Assembly (NCBI GenBank): GCA_021158595.1
Contig: JAGGUF010000025.1
Coordinates: 1-20,688, forward strand
Direction: 5' to 3'
DNA from: a bacterium
GTDB taxonomy: Bacteria > Patescibacteriota > Minisyncoccia > Minisyncoccales > GCA-002788555
DNA: 20,688 nt
The notes under the pieces: generated by a model
What the model saw: the letters and a program-made list of their open reading frames with translations, nothing else
Database searches by the model: none
Told to the model about the DNA's origin: nothing
Translations under genes and position numbers: made by a program
Shown: positions 6,361 through 15,116 of the stretch, in pieces
Numbering within the stretch: the stretch's first letter is position 1
Layout of the letters: each line of letters starts with the position of its first letter

Positions 6361-9300
6361 CTAAATTTTAAACTCTTTCCTTTCTTTGAATTCTTCCCTC
6401 TTTCCTTCATTCCAGTGTTGAACCGGTCTTAGGTATCCTACCACTCGAGAATAAACCTCACAGGGTTGTTTAACCACACACTTAGGACAGGTAAAGTGTT
6501 CTCCGGGAATATAACCATGGACAGGACAGATAGAGAAGGTGGGGGTGAAGGTGAAATAAGGTATATGGAATCTTTCAAAGATTTTTTTAATTAGTTTTTT
6601 AACCTGATTTGGATCAGAAACCTGTTCTCCTAAAAAGGCGTGAAAAACGGTATTGTGGATAAACACTAACGAATTTTTACCCGCTAAATAATTATGGTTC
6701 TTTTTTGTCATTAAATCATAAAATTGATTATCTTTAACATTGACTTTAGAAACCTCTTTTACTCTAACTATTGGAAAATAGCGTTTTTTTCTATTAGATA
6801 AACTTTTTTTAATATTCTGAAGATTTACTATATTATTCAAATTATCTCTTATTTTGGTAAGTTCATATTGAGGAATTCTTAATCTATATATATTAACTTC
6901 GTTTCTTCTTTTAGTTAACTTTAAACTCTTCGAAATCATTATTCCTGCTCTACTGCAAATTTCTAAAATATCATCTGCTAACTGAGGAGAAACGGTATAG
7001 TATTCAAGACTTCCATCCCTTTTATCAATATGACCATCGCTATCTATTAAACCAGACAAAAGAGAAAATACATTATTTTTATTTAAATTTTCTTTTATTT
7101 TCTGAGGAATATTGATATTATAAACCTTCTTTCCAGTTTTAAATCCATATTTAAAGAAAAATTCTAAAATTTCTTTTTTGGAAGTACTTACTTCTTTCAA
7201 TAATTTACTTCGCTTATCATTTTGGATAACCTTAACTTTCGCTTGAAAATATCTTAAAAGTATTTTACTTACCTTTTTTAATGCTGATTCACTACTACTA
7301 TGAAAGCGGATTTTATACTTCTTTAAATTGTTTCCTCCTCGATTATCAATATATTCTGAAATACATCCATCACCGATAAAAAATCCTATCAGCCACATTA
7401 AATCGTTATTTAATTCTGTTTCCTTTTCTGGGTAGAGATTATAAGAATTCTGTAAAATATAATCTCCCACTTTTAATTTATCAGCCCTTTTTTCTATTAC
7501 TCGATATTTAGGAAAAATCTTATATTTTTCTTGGCAGGTTGGATTCCATCTTATATGAGTAGCGAAAGCCTTTATATTTTTAACTTTTTCTCCACAAATA
7601 GGACAGGCCGGATTTGGTTTAATTCTTTCTAAAACAAAGAAAGGGTGCCAATCTGAGGTAACAATATCTAAATTTCTTTCCCCTTTTACTCTAATCTTAT
7701 TGTGTTTCTCAACATTAATGGAAACCGCTTCAACAATTTCATCCCATTCGCTAATTTCTTTTTCTGGATTATAACTTAATACTTTGATTGGTTTAAGTCT
7801 TTCAAAATTCTTTACTATATATTCTATATTTAATAAGCCTTTATTAGTAAGAACTTTATTTCCTTTTTCAATACAGCCTCCAGTATATTTTGTCTGGAGA
7901 TTATCTTGAAGTCTTAAAGCCTCAAATAAATCATCAGTAAGATCAACAGGCAATTGGGAACTATTGGTATAATAGGGTTTTTCTTTACCAGCGGTAATAA
8001 TATCTGGATATTTTTCTTTGTCAATCTTTGCCAACCGATAACTTGTTCCCTCGGCTGGAGTGGCTTCAAGATTGAAGAGATCTCCGGTTTCTTTTTGATA
8101 TTCAATCATTTTTTCTCTCATAAAGTCTAAAACCCTTATAGCAAATTCTTGACCAGATTTTGTTCCAATATGGGTTCTTATTTGCTTGAAGTTTAACAAA
8201 GCCTCGTTCATTCCTACAAGTCCAATAGTTGAGAAGTGATTAGCCCAATAACTTCCTCTCATTTTCTTAATATTATCCAAATAATGCTTGGAATAAGGAT
8301 AGAGACCCTTCTCTGTAAATCTTTCTAAGGTTTTTCTTTTAATTTTTAAACTCTCTTTGGCAAGATCCATCAGTTTCTCTAATCTCTCAAAGAATTCTTT
8401 CTTTGTTTTTGCCAAATACCCAATTCTCGGCATATTAATGGTTACTACTCCAATACTTCCGGTTAAGGGATTACTTCCAAACAGTCCTCCTCCACGTTTA
8501 TAAAGTTGTCTATTATCGAGTCTTAATCGGCAATTATGAGTTAAAATTCCAGTAGTACCTACAGTGAACATTGGTTCTCCATTCTTAACTTCAAAACAAT
8601 AGGCATCATTATTACCAATTCTTTCAATACTCTTAATCTGTATCCATACTTTATTTTGATGTTTAAACCAGATATCTTTATATCTATCCTTATCAAATTT
8701 GTAAATTCGGACAACATAATTTGGTTCTTTTCCTAATCTTCCTTCTCGGTCATCTTTATATACACTGGTAGTAGTCCCTAAACTTGCAGCCAACATATTT
8801 AATGTTTCAACCATTTTTTTGGAAGAAGTATAAATTCTATTTCCTCCATCAGTTGCATAATGACCCTCTAAAACTCCTTTTCTGAAATCAATACTTGTGC
8901 CAAATATTTTTGCTTTATAGTATTTATCTCTTTTCTTCCCCTCTACAAAATCTTTACATAAACCTACTGCTGCTCGTGAATGAACTTTTAAAGTAAATAA
9001 TTGAGTATCTGGATATTCCTTTGTTGTGCAATGAGCCCCAAAATATCTCTTGGCAATATCTTTTAATTTCTTTACTACATTTTTCTTTCTTTTGTTTTCT
9101 AAAGAGAAAATAACTGTGGTCTCTCCATCAAATGAACCGTCACCAGCATAAGCCCCAACAAAATATCCTAAGTCTTTATTACCACCTTCTCCTGAATAGG
9201 CATTCAATGAATAAGGAAGGTACATACCTCTTTTTAGTTCTCTTCCTTTTAATTCCTTAATTTCGCTATCAGGATTCTCCATTACATAGTTTAAATGTTC

Positions 9301-10659
9301 TTCACTCATTTTAATTTCGTGTCCATTTTGGAGAGTGACTTTAATCATTTTCTGATTTGGAAATTTGTTAAATCTACCTTTTACAAACCGTCCATCACTA
9401 TAAATTTCGTATTCATTTTCTTTGGCATTTCCTTCGTAAATATATCCAATACTAGAATATTCTAATCCTCTTCTTCTTTTAGATTTAATTAAAACTTTTT
9501 CTTCTCTTGCTAAAGGACACATACTTCTCACATCCTCAGGCTTCATATCTGAATTTATAAAATTTGAAAAATACGGAATTCCATACTTTGCTGTCATCTT
9601 CCAGATGGGTTCATATACAGGATTGTCCCAATCAAAGTCTTTGGTTATATTGTAGGTAGGAATAGGAAAGGTAAATGGTCTTCCCTTTGCATCTCCTTCC
9701 ATCATTATTTCAGCAAAGGCCCTGTTTATCATATCCATCTGATCCTGAAATTCTCCATAGGTTTTCTCTTGAGGTTCTCCACCGATTATTACAGGTTGAG
9801 ACTTATAGTATTCTGGAACTTTTAAATCTAAGGTTAGGTTTTCAAAGGGCGTTTGAAATCCTACCCTGGTAGGAACATTGCAATTAAACAGAAATTCCTG
9901 CATTCTCTGTTTTACCTCAGGATAGGACAATTGATCATAGTAAATAAAAGGTGCTATTAATGTATCAAAGGATGATAAGGCGATAGCCCCAGCCGCTTCT
10001 CCCTGTAAGGTGTAAAAGAAATTAACTATTTGCCCTAAAGCACTTGAGAGGTGCTTGGGAGGGGCTGATTCAACTTTCCCTGTTACACCTCCAAACCCTC
10101 GTCTTAAAAGATCATACAAATCCCAACCTACACAGTAAGGTCCTAATACCTGAAGATCGTGAATATGGAAGTCTCCTTCTTCATTGGTCCTTCTTATTTC
10201 TGGAGGATAAATTTTATTTAACCAATATCTTTTGATAATATGTGAAGTAACATAATTATTAAGGCCTTGAAGAGAATAGTTCATATTACTATTCTCATGC
10301 ACCTCCCAATCAATTTCTTGAAGATACTTATCTACCATTCCTACTGCCTCCTCTACTGCGCTCTGTGCTTCTCTTATTCTTCGATGCTGATCTCGATACA
10401 AGATATAGGCTCTTGCTGGTTTAGAGTATCCCTCCAAAATTAAAACCTCCTCCACAATATCCTGAATTTCTTCTACTGAAGAAACATTTGTTGTTGCTCT
10501 TTTTTGGAGGAGATTGATTACTTTTTTTGTAAGTTTCTTTGCTATTTTTCCATCACCCTCCCCAGTAGCAATAAAGGATTTTAAAATAGCCTTTTCAATC
10601 TTCTTCGGGTTAAAATTCACCAATCTTCCATCTCTTTTTTTAACCTTAATAATTTTCAT
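6361..10659 (-). CDS. nrdD: Anaerobic ribonucleoside-triphosphate reductase (class III) with two inteins
   Basis: NrdD reduces ribonucleoside triphosphates to dNTPs with a glycyl radical installed by the radical-SAM activase NrdG, which is not in this window. The precursor is 1432 residues. An N-terminal ATP-cone (about 1-95) precedes the catalytic barrel, with HIHDLQVLGPYCVGWD in its early part. Inteins occupy 381-709 and 929-1336. Splicing would leave about 695 residues, normal for the family. Cys710 (CRLRLD) is the predicted thiyl-radical cysteine. The C-terminus has a Cys/His metal cluster (Cys1378, His1381, Cys1391, Cys1394) and the glycyl-radical site Gly1408 in RVVGYLRP. I chose the ATG at 10659, 8 bp after the ftsZ stop; an ATG at 10707 would add 16 unconserved residues overlapping ftsZ. 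It implies an anaerobic or fermentative host. Confidence 0.96.
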   Translation of the reverse strand: MKIIKVKKRDGRLVNFNPKKIEKAILKSFIATGEGDGKIAKKLTKKVINLLQKRATTNVSSVEEIQDIVEEVLILEGYSKPARAYILYRDQHRRIREAQSAVEEAVGMVDKYLQEIDWEVHENSNMNYSLQGLNNYVTSHIIKRYWLNKIYPPEIRRTNEEGDFHIHDLQVLGPYCVGWDLYDLLRRGFGGVTGKVESAPPKHLSSALGQIVNFFYTLQGEAAGAIALSSFDTLIAPFIYYDQLSYPEVKQRMQEFLFNCNVPTRVGFQTPFENLTLDLKVPEYYKSQPVIIGGEPQEKTYGEFQDQMDMINRAFAEIMMEGDAKGRPFTFPIPTYNITKDFDWDNPVYEPIWKMTAKYGIPYFSNFINSDMKPEDVRSMCPLAREEKVLIKSKRRRGLEYSSIGYIYEGNAKENEYEIYSDGRFVKGRFNKFPNQKMIKVTLQNGHEIKMSEEHLNYVMENPDSEIKELKGRELKRGMYLPYSLNAYSGEGGNKDLGYFVGAYAGDGSFDGETTVIFSLENKRKKNVVKKLKDIAKRYFGAHCTTKEYPDTQLFTLKVHSRAAVGLCKDFVEGKKRDKYYKAKIFGTSIDFRKGVLEGHYATDGGNRIYTSSKKMVETLNMLAASLGTTTSVYKDDREGRLGKEPNYVVRIYKFDKDRYKDIWFKHQNKVWIQIKSIERIGNNDAYCFEVKNGEPMFTVGTTGILTHNCRLRLDNRQLYKRGGGLFGSNPLTGSIGVVTINMPRIGYLAKTKKEFFERLEKLMDLAKESLKIKRKTLERFTEKGLYPYSKHYLDNIKKMRGSYWANHFSTIGLVGMNEALLNFKQIRTHIGTKSGQEFAIRVLDFMREKMIEYQKETGDLFNLEATPAEGTSYRLAKIDKEKYPDIITAGKEKPYYTNSSQLPVDLTDDLFEALRLQDNLQTKYTGGCIEKGNKVLTNKGLLNIEYIVKNFERLKPIKVLSYNPEKEISEWDEIVEAVSINVEKHNKIRVKGERNLDIVTSDWHPFFVLERIKPNPACPICGEKVKNIKAFATHIRWNPTCQEKYKIFPKYRVIEKRADKLKVGDYILQNSYNLYPEKETELNNDLMWLIGFFIGDGCISEYIDNRGGNNLKKYKIRFHSSSESALKKVSKILLRYFQAKVKVIQNDKRSKLLKEVSTSKKEILEFFFKYGFKTGKKVYNINIPQKIKENLNKNNVFSLLSGLIDSDGHIDKRDGSLEYYTVSPQLADDILEICSRAGIMISKSLKLTKRRNEVNIYRLRIPQYELTKIRDNLNNIVNLQNIKKSLSNRKKRYFPIVRVKEVSKVNVKDNQFYDLMTKKNHNYLAGKNSLVFIHNTVFHAFLGEQVSDPNQVKKLIKKIFERFHIPYFTFTPTFSICPVHGYIPGEHFTCPKCVVKQPCEVYSRVVGYLRPVQHWNEGKREEFKERKEFKI
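6652..7875 (-). mobile_element. NrdD intein 2 (408 aa, LAGLIDADG, zinc-finger-like insertion)
   Basis: This in-frame insertion begins with Cys (CIEKGNKVLT) and ends with FIHN followed by an extein Thr, the canonical junction residues for protein splicing. Block B is DIVTSDWHPFF (residues 70-80). Block F is FYDLMTKKNHNYLAGK near the C-terminus. Two LAGLIDADG helices, LIGFFIGDG (162-170) and LLSGLIDSDG (272-281), mark a homing endonuclease domain. Residues 91-114 hold Cys91, Cys94, His107 and Cys114 in C-x2-C-x12-H-x6-C spacing, a zinc-finger-like module between the splicing and endonuclease parts that may help recognise target DNA. It interrupts the extein between TKYTGG and TVFHAFLGE. All splicing residues are intact, so it is probably active in splicing; endonuclease activity is uncertain. 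Confidence 0.95.
8533..9519 (-). mobile_element. NrdD intein 1 (329 aa, LAGLIDADG) at the catalytic cysteine
   Basis: The insertion starts at Cys (CPLAREEKVLIKS) and ends in GILTHN, with extein Cys as the +1 residue. Block B appears as KMSEEHLNYV (70-79), with Ser in place of the usual Thr before the His. Block F is AYCFEVKNGEPMFTVGTTG. LAGLIDADG-like helices are LGYFVGAYAGDG (117-128) and GVLEGHYATDG (215-225); each keeps its acidic residue, so the endonuclease may be active. The +1 Cys is the predicted thiyl-radical residue of the reductase, so the enzyme cannot work until this intein is removed. The host sequence around it is VRSM / CRLRLDN. Confidence 0.95.
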
Positions 10660-10667
10660 ATTGGAGC

Positions 10668-11732
10668 CTACTTTTGCTTTTTTCTCAAAAATGCGGGAAT
10701 ATCCCATTCATTATTGTCCAATTCTTCTTCTATTTTAGATTTCTCTTGTTGAAGATTGTTATCTTTTATCTCGGGAACGTGATTAAAACCGGTAGCAATA
10801 ACTGTTATTTTTACCTCTCCCTTTCGAAGGCTTTCATCAATTACGGCTCCAAAAATTATTTTTGCCTCAGGGTCTACAGACTTTGTAATTAACTTTGCTC
10901 CCTGATCTATTTCCTTCATAGTTAGGTCTTCTCCTCCGGCAATAGTAAAAAGCACTCCTTTTGCTCCATCAATTGAGACTTCTAACAGAGGAGAATTTAT
11001 TGCCATTTTTGCTGCTGTTTCCATTCTTCCCTCTCCCCTAGCTCTTCCTATACCCATTAAGGCCCAGCCAGAATCTTTCATTATGGTTTTCACATCAGCA
11101 AAATCAACATTAACAATCCCAGGTTTTACAATTAAATCTGAAATGGCTTGAACTGCCTGAGATAAGATATTATCAATCAAAGAAAAAGCATTAAGGAAGG
11201 TTGTTTTATCATCAATCACATCCAATACCCTGTCATTAGGAATGACAATTAGACTATCAACCTTATCTTTTAACTCAGATAGTCCCCCTTCTGCAATCTC
11301 TGCCCTCTGCTTTCCTTCAAAAGAGAATGGTTTTGTTACAATACCTACCGTTAGGGCTCCTAAGTTTTTTGAAATCTCTGTAATAACAGGAATACCTGAG
11401 GTACCGGTGCCACCCCCTAAACCACAGGTGGCAAAAACCATATCAGCCCCTTTGATCGCTTCTTCTACTTCCTCTCTTGATTCTTCAATAGATTTTCTTC
11501 CCAACTCTACATTCATTCCTGTTCCAAGTCCTTTTGTAACATTTTTCCCAATTAAAATCTTCTCTGGGGCTTTACAAAAATGAAGAGCCTGAGCATCGGT
11601 ATTTATTCCGATAAACTCCACTCCTCTTATCTTTTGACGAACCATTCGAGAAACGGCATTGCAGCCACTTCCACCAATTCCAATAACCTTTATTCTGGCA
11701 AAAGATTCAATATCTGGTTTGACTTGAGGCAT
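10668..11732 (-). CDS. ftsZ: Cell division protein FtsZ
   Basis: FtsZ is the tubulin-like GTPase that forms the division ring. The 354-residue protein shows the GTP-binding start (IKVIGIGGSGCNAVSRM, 14-30), the tubulin signature GGGTGTSG (about 106-113) and the catalytic T7-loop region NVDFADVKTIM. A short variable linker leads to the C-terminal tail DIPAFLRKK, which in other bacteria binds FtsA. The partner gene ftsA lies 63 bp upstream, and a promoter is predicted in that gap. A weak GGAAGA lies 4 bp before the ATG, the nearest thing to a Shine-Dalgarno in the block. The stop codon is 8 bp before nrdD. Confidence 0.98.
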   Translation of the reverse strand: MPQVKPDIESFARIKVIGIGGSGCNAVSRMVRQKIRGVEFIGINTDAQALHFCKAPEKILIGKNVTKGLGTGMNVELGRKSIEESREEVEEAIKGADMVFATCGLGGGTGTSGIPVITEISKNLGALTVGIVTKPFSFEGKQRAEIAEGGLSELKDKVDSLIVIPNDRVLDVIDDKTTFLNAFSLIDNILSQAVQAISDLIVKPGIVNVDFADVKTIMKDSGWALMGIGRARGEGRMETAAKMAINSPLLEVSIDGAKGVLFTIAGGEDLTMKEIDQGAKLITKSVDPEAKIIFGAVIDESLRKGEVKITVIATGFNHVPEIKDNNLQQEKSKIEEELDNNEWDIPAFLRKKQK

Positions 11733-11753
11733 ATATCTTCCAAAAATTGGATA

Positions 11754-11782
11754 ATTTTAGCAAATTAATTTTATTTTGACAA
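11754..11782 (-). promoter_or_regulatory. Predicted promoter between ftsA and ftsZ
   Basis: Read on the minus strand, TTGTCA (11782-11777) and TAAAAT (11759-11754) are separated by 17 bp. The -10 box ends about 21 bp before the ftsZ ATG. This would let ftsZ be made at a higher level than ftsA, as is usual for these two proteins. Sequence prediction only. Confidence 0.5.
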
Positions 11783-11795
11783 GATTGGATTAAGA

Positions 11796-13025
11796 TCAAG
11801 GCAATAATTCTTCAAACCACTTCTTAATCTTTGAAAGTTTCTTTCCAATCTGAAACTTTCTTTGAAATCTACCTTCTTCCCTCTCTTCTTTCAATTGCCA
11901 AAGCAAAAGCCCAACCACAGTAGCAAAAGAAGGATCATCAATCTTATCTACAATTCCTTCTACCTCTTTTGGAAATCCAATCTGACAGGGCAAATGAAGT
12001 TTTGCTTTTACTAATTCTTCCATTCCCGGCATTTTCGCTCCTCCTCCAATTAAAACCACTCCCGCTGGTAAAAGTTTTTCTCTTCCAATTTTTCTTAATT
12101 CTTTATTTACCAATTCTAAGATTTCAAGATTCCGAGCCTCTATTACCTCAACCAATTTTTTTCTTGAGATTACTCTTTCCTCTCCTCCTAATTCTTTTAA
12201 TTGGATCTTTTCCTTATTTAAAATATTTTTACTCTCAGCGGCTCCATATTTTATTTTCAGTTTTTCTGCAATATCAATAGGCAATTGAAAGGCAATAGCA
12301 ATATCATTTGTAATATGTGAAGCACCGACCGGTAAGACTGAAGAGGACAATAAGGTTTGTTCCTCAAATACGCACATACCAGTTGAGCCTCCACTTAAAT
12401 CAAGAACTAAAACTCCTAACTCTTTTTGGCGTTTTGAAAGAACGGCTGTAGCCCCTGCCAAGGTAGAGAATACTAGGTTTTCAACAGTGCTTCCAGAACC
12501 CTCCACTGCTTTTATAAGGTTATTAATATAAACAGAAGAGCCAAAAATTACATTACATTCTACCTCAAGTCTCACTCCGTGCATTCCCCTAGGATCTTTT
12601 ATTCCCCTTTCTTTGTCTACCACAAATTCTCGGGGAATGGTATGAATAATTTCTTTATTAGAAGGAAGAGAAACTGCTTCTGCTGCTTTTATTACCCTGT
12701 CGATATCCTCATCAGAGACCTCACCGTTTGCTCGAGAAACGGCTACTACTCCTCTTGAGACTATTGACTTAATATGAGGACCTCCAATACTGCAAATAAA
12801 TCCTGGAATTTTTTCTCCAATCTTTTCTTCTACTTCTTCAATATTTTTTTGAATACTCTCTGCTGCATCCTCTATATCAAAAACCTGATCTCGTCGAACG
12901 CCGGAAGAAGGTGAGATGTTCGCGCTGATAATTTGAAGAGGTAAATTCGGAAGAATCTCTCCAACCACACTTTTGATGTTAGAGGTACCCACATCTAAAC
13001 CAAATATATAATTTCCTTTGGCCAT
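11796..13025 (-). CDS. ftsA: Cell division protein FtsA
   Basis: FtsA is the actin-like ATPase that tethers FtsZ filaments to the membrane. The 409-residue protein begins with the phosphate-1 motif FGLDVGTSNIKSVVG. An SHS2-type insert follows (about residues 85-165), then phosphate-2 (LVLDLSGGSTGM), and the adenosine motif VVLIGGGAKMPGMEEL. The last residues (KKLSKIKKWFEELLP) form an amphipathic basic helix, the expected membrane-targeting sequence. It ends in TGA followed two codons later by TAA. It lies 19 bp after the L25 gene and just before ftsZ. The ATG has no Shine-Dalgarno. Confidence 0.96.
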   Translation of the reverse strand: MAKGNYIFGLDVGTSNIKSVVGEILPNLPLQIISANISPSSGVRRDQVFDIEDAAESIQKNIEEVEEKIGEKIPGFICSIGGPHIKSIVSRGVVAVSRANGEVSDEDIDRVIKAAEAVSLPSNKEIIHTIPREFVVDKERGIKDPRGMHGVRLEVECNVIFGSSVYINNLIKAVEGSGSTVENLVFSTLAGATAVLSKRQKELGVLVLDLSGGSTGMCVFEEQTLLSSSVLPVGASHITNDIAIAFQLPIDIAEKLKIKYGAAESKNILNKEKIQLKELGGEERVISRKKLVEVIEARNLEILELVNKELRKIGREKLLPAGVVLIGGGAKMPGMEELVKAKLHLPCQIGFPKEVEGIVDKIDDPSFATVVGLLLWQLKEEREEGRFQRKFQIGKKLSKIKKWFEELLP

Positions 13026-13044
13026 AAGAAGGTTTTTGCTATTT

Positions 13045-13656
13045 TTACTTAGTTTCTTTTGTCTCTGATTCTTCTTTCTTTGAAACAGTCTCTGCTTTTT
13101 CTTGGGGTTTTTCTACCAAGGCTACAATCTCCTCAGGATTAGCCAAAATCTTTACATTTGAGGGAGTGTTAAGGTCTTTAATTCTTATCACATCCTCAAA
13201 TGTCTTTAGCGATGAAAGATCAACCCTAATTGAGAAAATTAGATCTTTGGGTAGAGCCTTAATCTTAACCTCATGAATATTTTTAATTAAAACTCCTCCT
13301 AAATCCTTTTCTGCTGGAGCCTCTCCCTCAAACCTTAAAGGAATAACAGTAGCCACTTCCTCATCCTTTGGAATTTGATAAAAATCAACATGGATAAACT
13401 CCTCTGATAATGGATCTTTTTGAACCTCCCTGATAAGAGTGAAAAACTCTTTCTCTTTTTCGTTTTTCACCTTTAGGTTTACAATCATTCCTTCTCCTTG
13501 TTGTTGATAAATCTTTTTAAAATCCTGGTAGGGGATTTTAAGCAACAAGGTCTTTATTCCCTTACCATAAACAATACCTGGTAATAAGCCTTTTCTTCGC
13601 AGTTCTTTTACTCTTCTTTTCTTTTCAGATCGAATTTGAGCAGTTAGAGATAACAT
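13045..13656 (-). CDS. rplY: 50S ribosomal protein L25 (CTC/TL5 type)
   Basis: L25 binds 5S rRNA. At 203 residues this is the long CTC/TL5 form: an N-terminal L25 domain (about 1-95; SEKKRRVKELRRKGLLPGIVYGKG and HVDFYQI) plus the C-terminal TL5 beta domain (about 100-185; PLRFEGEAPAEKDLGGVL, then LPKDLIFSIRVDLSSL). A charged Glu/Lys tail follows. It lies between fba and ftsA. No Shine-Dalgarno is visible; the 5' region is nearly pure A/T on the coding strand. Confidence 0.95.
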   Translation of the reverse strand: MLSLTAQIRSEKKRRVKELRRKGLLPGIVYGKGIKTLLLKIPYQDFKKIYQQQGEGMIVNLKVKNEKEKEFFTLIREVQKDPLSEEFIHVDFYQIPKDEEVATVIPLRFEGEAPAEKDLGGVLIKNIHEVKIKALPKDLIFSIRVDLSSLKTFEDVIRIKDLNTPSNVKILANPEEIVALVEKPQEKAETVSKKEESETKETK

Positions 13657-13670
13657 AAAAAAATATAAAT

Positions 13671-14534
13671 TTAGTATTTATTTGAGTAAAATAATTTCAT
13701 TTTTTTCTCCACCACCTTTTCTATCTTTTCTACTGCCCCAGACATTACTTTATAAGGAGTAATCTCTCCAGGATTTGTATCAAAACCTCTTTCTATTCCT
13801 GATCTCCAGGCCTGACGAATCTCTGTATTGACATTTATTTTTACAATTCCTCTTTTGATAGCCTCTTTTATTTGTTTAGAAGGAATTCCTGATCCTCCAT
13901 GGAGCACCAAGAAAACCCTCTCCCCTACCTCTCTTTTTATCATAGAGAGACGCTTAAGGTCAAGGTTGAAACTTCCCTTGGGAAAAATTCCGTGAGCGTT
14001 TCCAATAGCGATTGCTAAGGCATCAACTCCTGTTTCTTTAATAAACCTTCTTACCTGTTCGGGTTTTGTCATATTTTCTGGTTTTATTTTTAGAGTTTCT
14101 TTATGAATCTTTGAAGAGCCAGGAATGTATCCAAGTTCTCCCTCTACTACTACTCCCCTTTTTTTTCCATAAGCAACTACCTTCCTTGTAATGGCAATAT
14201 TTTTTTCTATCTTAAGTTCGGATCCATCAAAATGAACCATTTGATATCCGGCATCAATTGCTCTTTTTAGATATTCAAAAGATCTACCATGATCTAAGTT
14301 TAAAAAGACCTTTAGACCTAATTCTCTTTCCACTACCCTTTTTATCTCTACCGCTAAATTAAATCCTAAGTATCTACTTTCTCCTTCTGATGTACCGAGG
14401 ATAAAAGGATATCTTAACCTTTTTGCTGCTCTAATAATTCCTTTTAATTGAGCAATAGTACAAAAATTGAATTGAGGTATAGCAAACCCTTTCTTTTGGG
14501 CTTTTTTTAAAATATCAAGTAATTGATTTTTCAT
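13671..14534 (-). CDS. fba: Fructose-bisphosphate aldolase, class II
   Basis: This zinc-dependent aldolase interconverts fructose-1,6-bisphosphate with dihydroxyacetone phosphate and glyceraldehyde-3-phosphate. The 287-residue barrel shows Asp81-His82 (LNLDHG), HFDGS (101-105), the Glu-rich metal loop VVVEGELGYIPG, His181 (GNAHGIF), His212 (LHGGSG) and the substrate loop KINVNTE (232-238). These are the class II metal and phosphate ligands. The frame is open further upstream into lepB, but conserved sequence starts at MKNQLLDILKKA, so I set the ATG at 14534, 5 bp after the lepB stop. A tagatose-bisphosphate aldolase is the main alternative within the family. Its place in a ribosomal/division block is unusual and suggests growth-coupled glycolysis. 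Confidence 0.93.
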   Translation of the reverse strand: MKNQLLDILKKAQKKGFAIPQFNFCTIAQLKGIIRAAKRLRYPFILGTSEGESRYLGFNLAVEIKRVVERELGLKVFLNLDHGRSFEYLKRAIDAGYQMVHFDGSELKIEKNIAITRKVVAYGKKRGVVVEGELGYIPGSSKIHKETLKIKPENMTKPEQVRRFIKETGVDALAIAIGNAHGIFPKGSFNLDLKRLSMIKREVGERVFLVLHGGSGIPSKQIKEAIKRGIVKINVNTEIRQAWRSGIERGFDTNPGEITPYKVMSGAVEKIEKVVEKKMKLFYSNKY

Positions 14535-14539
14535 TTTAT

Positions 14540-15085
14540 CTAATATTGTGGTGAAGCCAAAAGATGAATCCCTTTTGGAAAATGCACCGAAAGCCAAGCA
14601 CGACCAATAATATTTTTCCGAGGCACTGGGCCCCAACTCCGAGAGTCTGAAGAGTGATTTCGATTATCGCCCAACACAAAATACTCATTTTTTTTAAGAG
14701 AGATCTTAATATTTCCTCCTGTTTTTTCGTTCTCAATATAAGACTCTTTCAAGGTCTTTCCTTCTGGAAAATCTAAATTATAAATTTTTATCTTCCCTTC
14801 TTTTATTTCTACTGTTTCTCCCGGAAGGCCAATAATCCTTTTAATAAAATACTTCGATGGATCAGTGGGACTCCGAAAAACTATTACCTCTCCCCTTTGA
14901 GGCTCTCTAAACCGGTAAGAAATTTCATCAATTAGAAGATACTCTCCTGAGTCAAAATTTGGTTCCATTGAAGCGCCACTTACAAAAAATGGTTGAAATA
15001 GAAAATATCTGATAGGAATAACAATCGCTAAGGCAATAAGAAATATCTGAACTACTTCGGCAATTATTGAAAAAAAACCTTTCAT
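14540..15085 (-). CDS. lepB: Signal peptidase I
   Basis: Signal peptidase I removes signal peptides from exported proteins at the outer face of the membrane. The 181-residue protein has one N-terminal membrane anchor (about 8-30). Catalytic Ser39 (SGASMEPN) and the general base Lys82 (YFIKRIIGLPGE) follow, then the box E motif GDNRNHSSDSRSWGPVP. This matches the short single-anchor, Gram-positive-type form. The frame extends upstream to 15163 inside rpsI, but the anchor helix and normal length argue for the ATG at 15085. It lies 31 bp after rpsI and 5 bp before fba. Confidence 0.95.
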   Translation of the reverse strand: MKGFFSIIAEVVQIFLIALAIVIPIRYFLFQPFFVSGASMEPNFDSGEYLLIDEISYRFREPQRGEVIVFRSPTDPSKYFIKRIIGLPGETVEIKEGKIKIYNLDFPEGKTLKESYIENEKTGGNIKISLKKNEYFVLGDNRNHSSDSRSWGPVPRKNIIGRAWLSVHFPKGIHLLASPQY

Positions 15086-15116
15086 ATTTTGAGGTCCAAT
15101 TTTTAATAATTTACAG

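Noticed and set aside
10660..10707. Upstream in-frame ATG giving nrdD 16 extra residues
   Set aside because: It overlaps the end of ftsZ, and the added residues precede the conserved ATP-cone start MKIIKVKKRDG; the downstream ATG is the better start.
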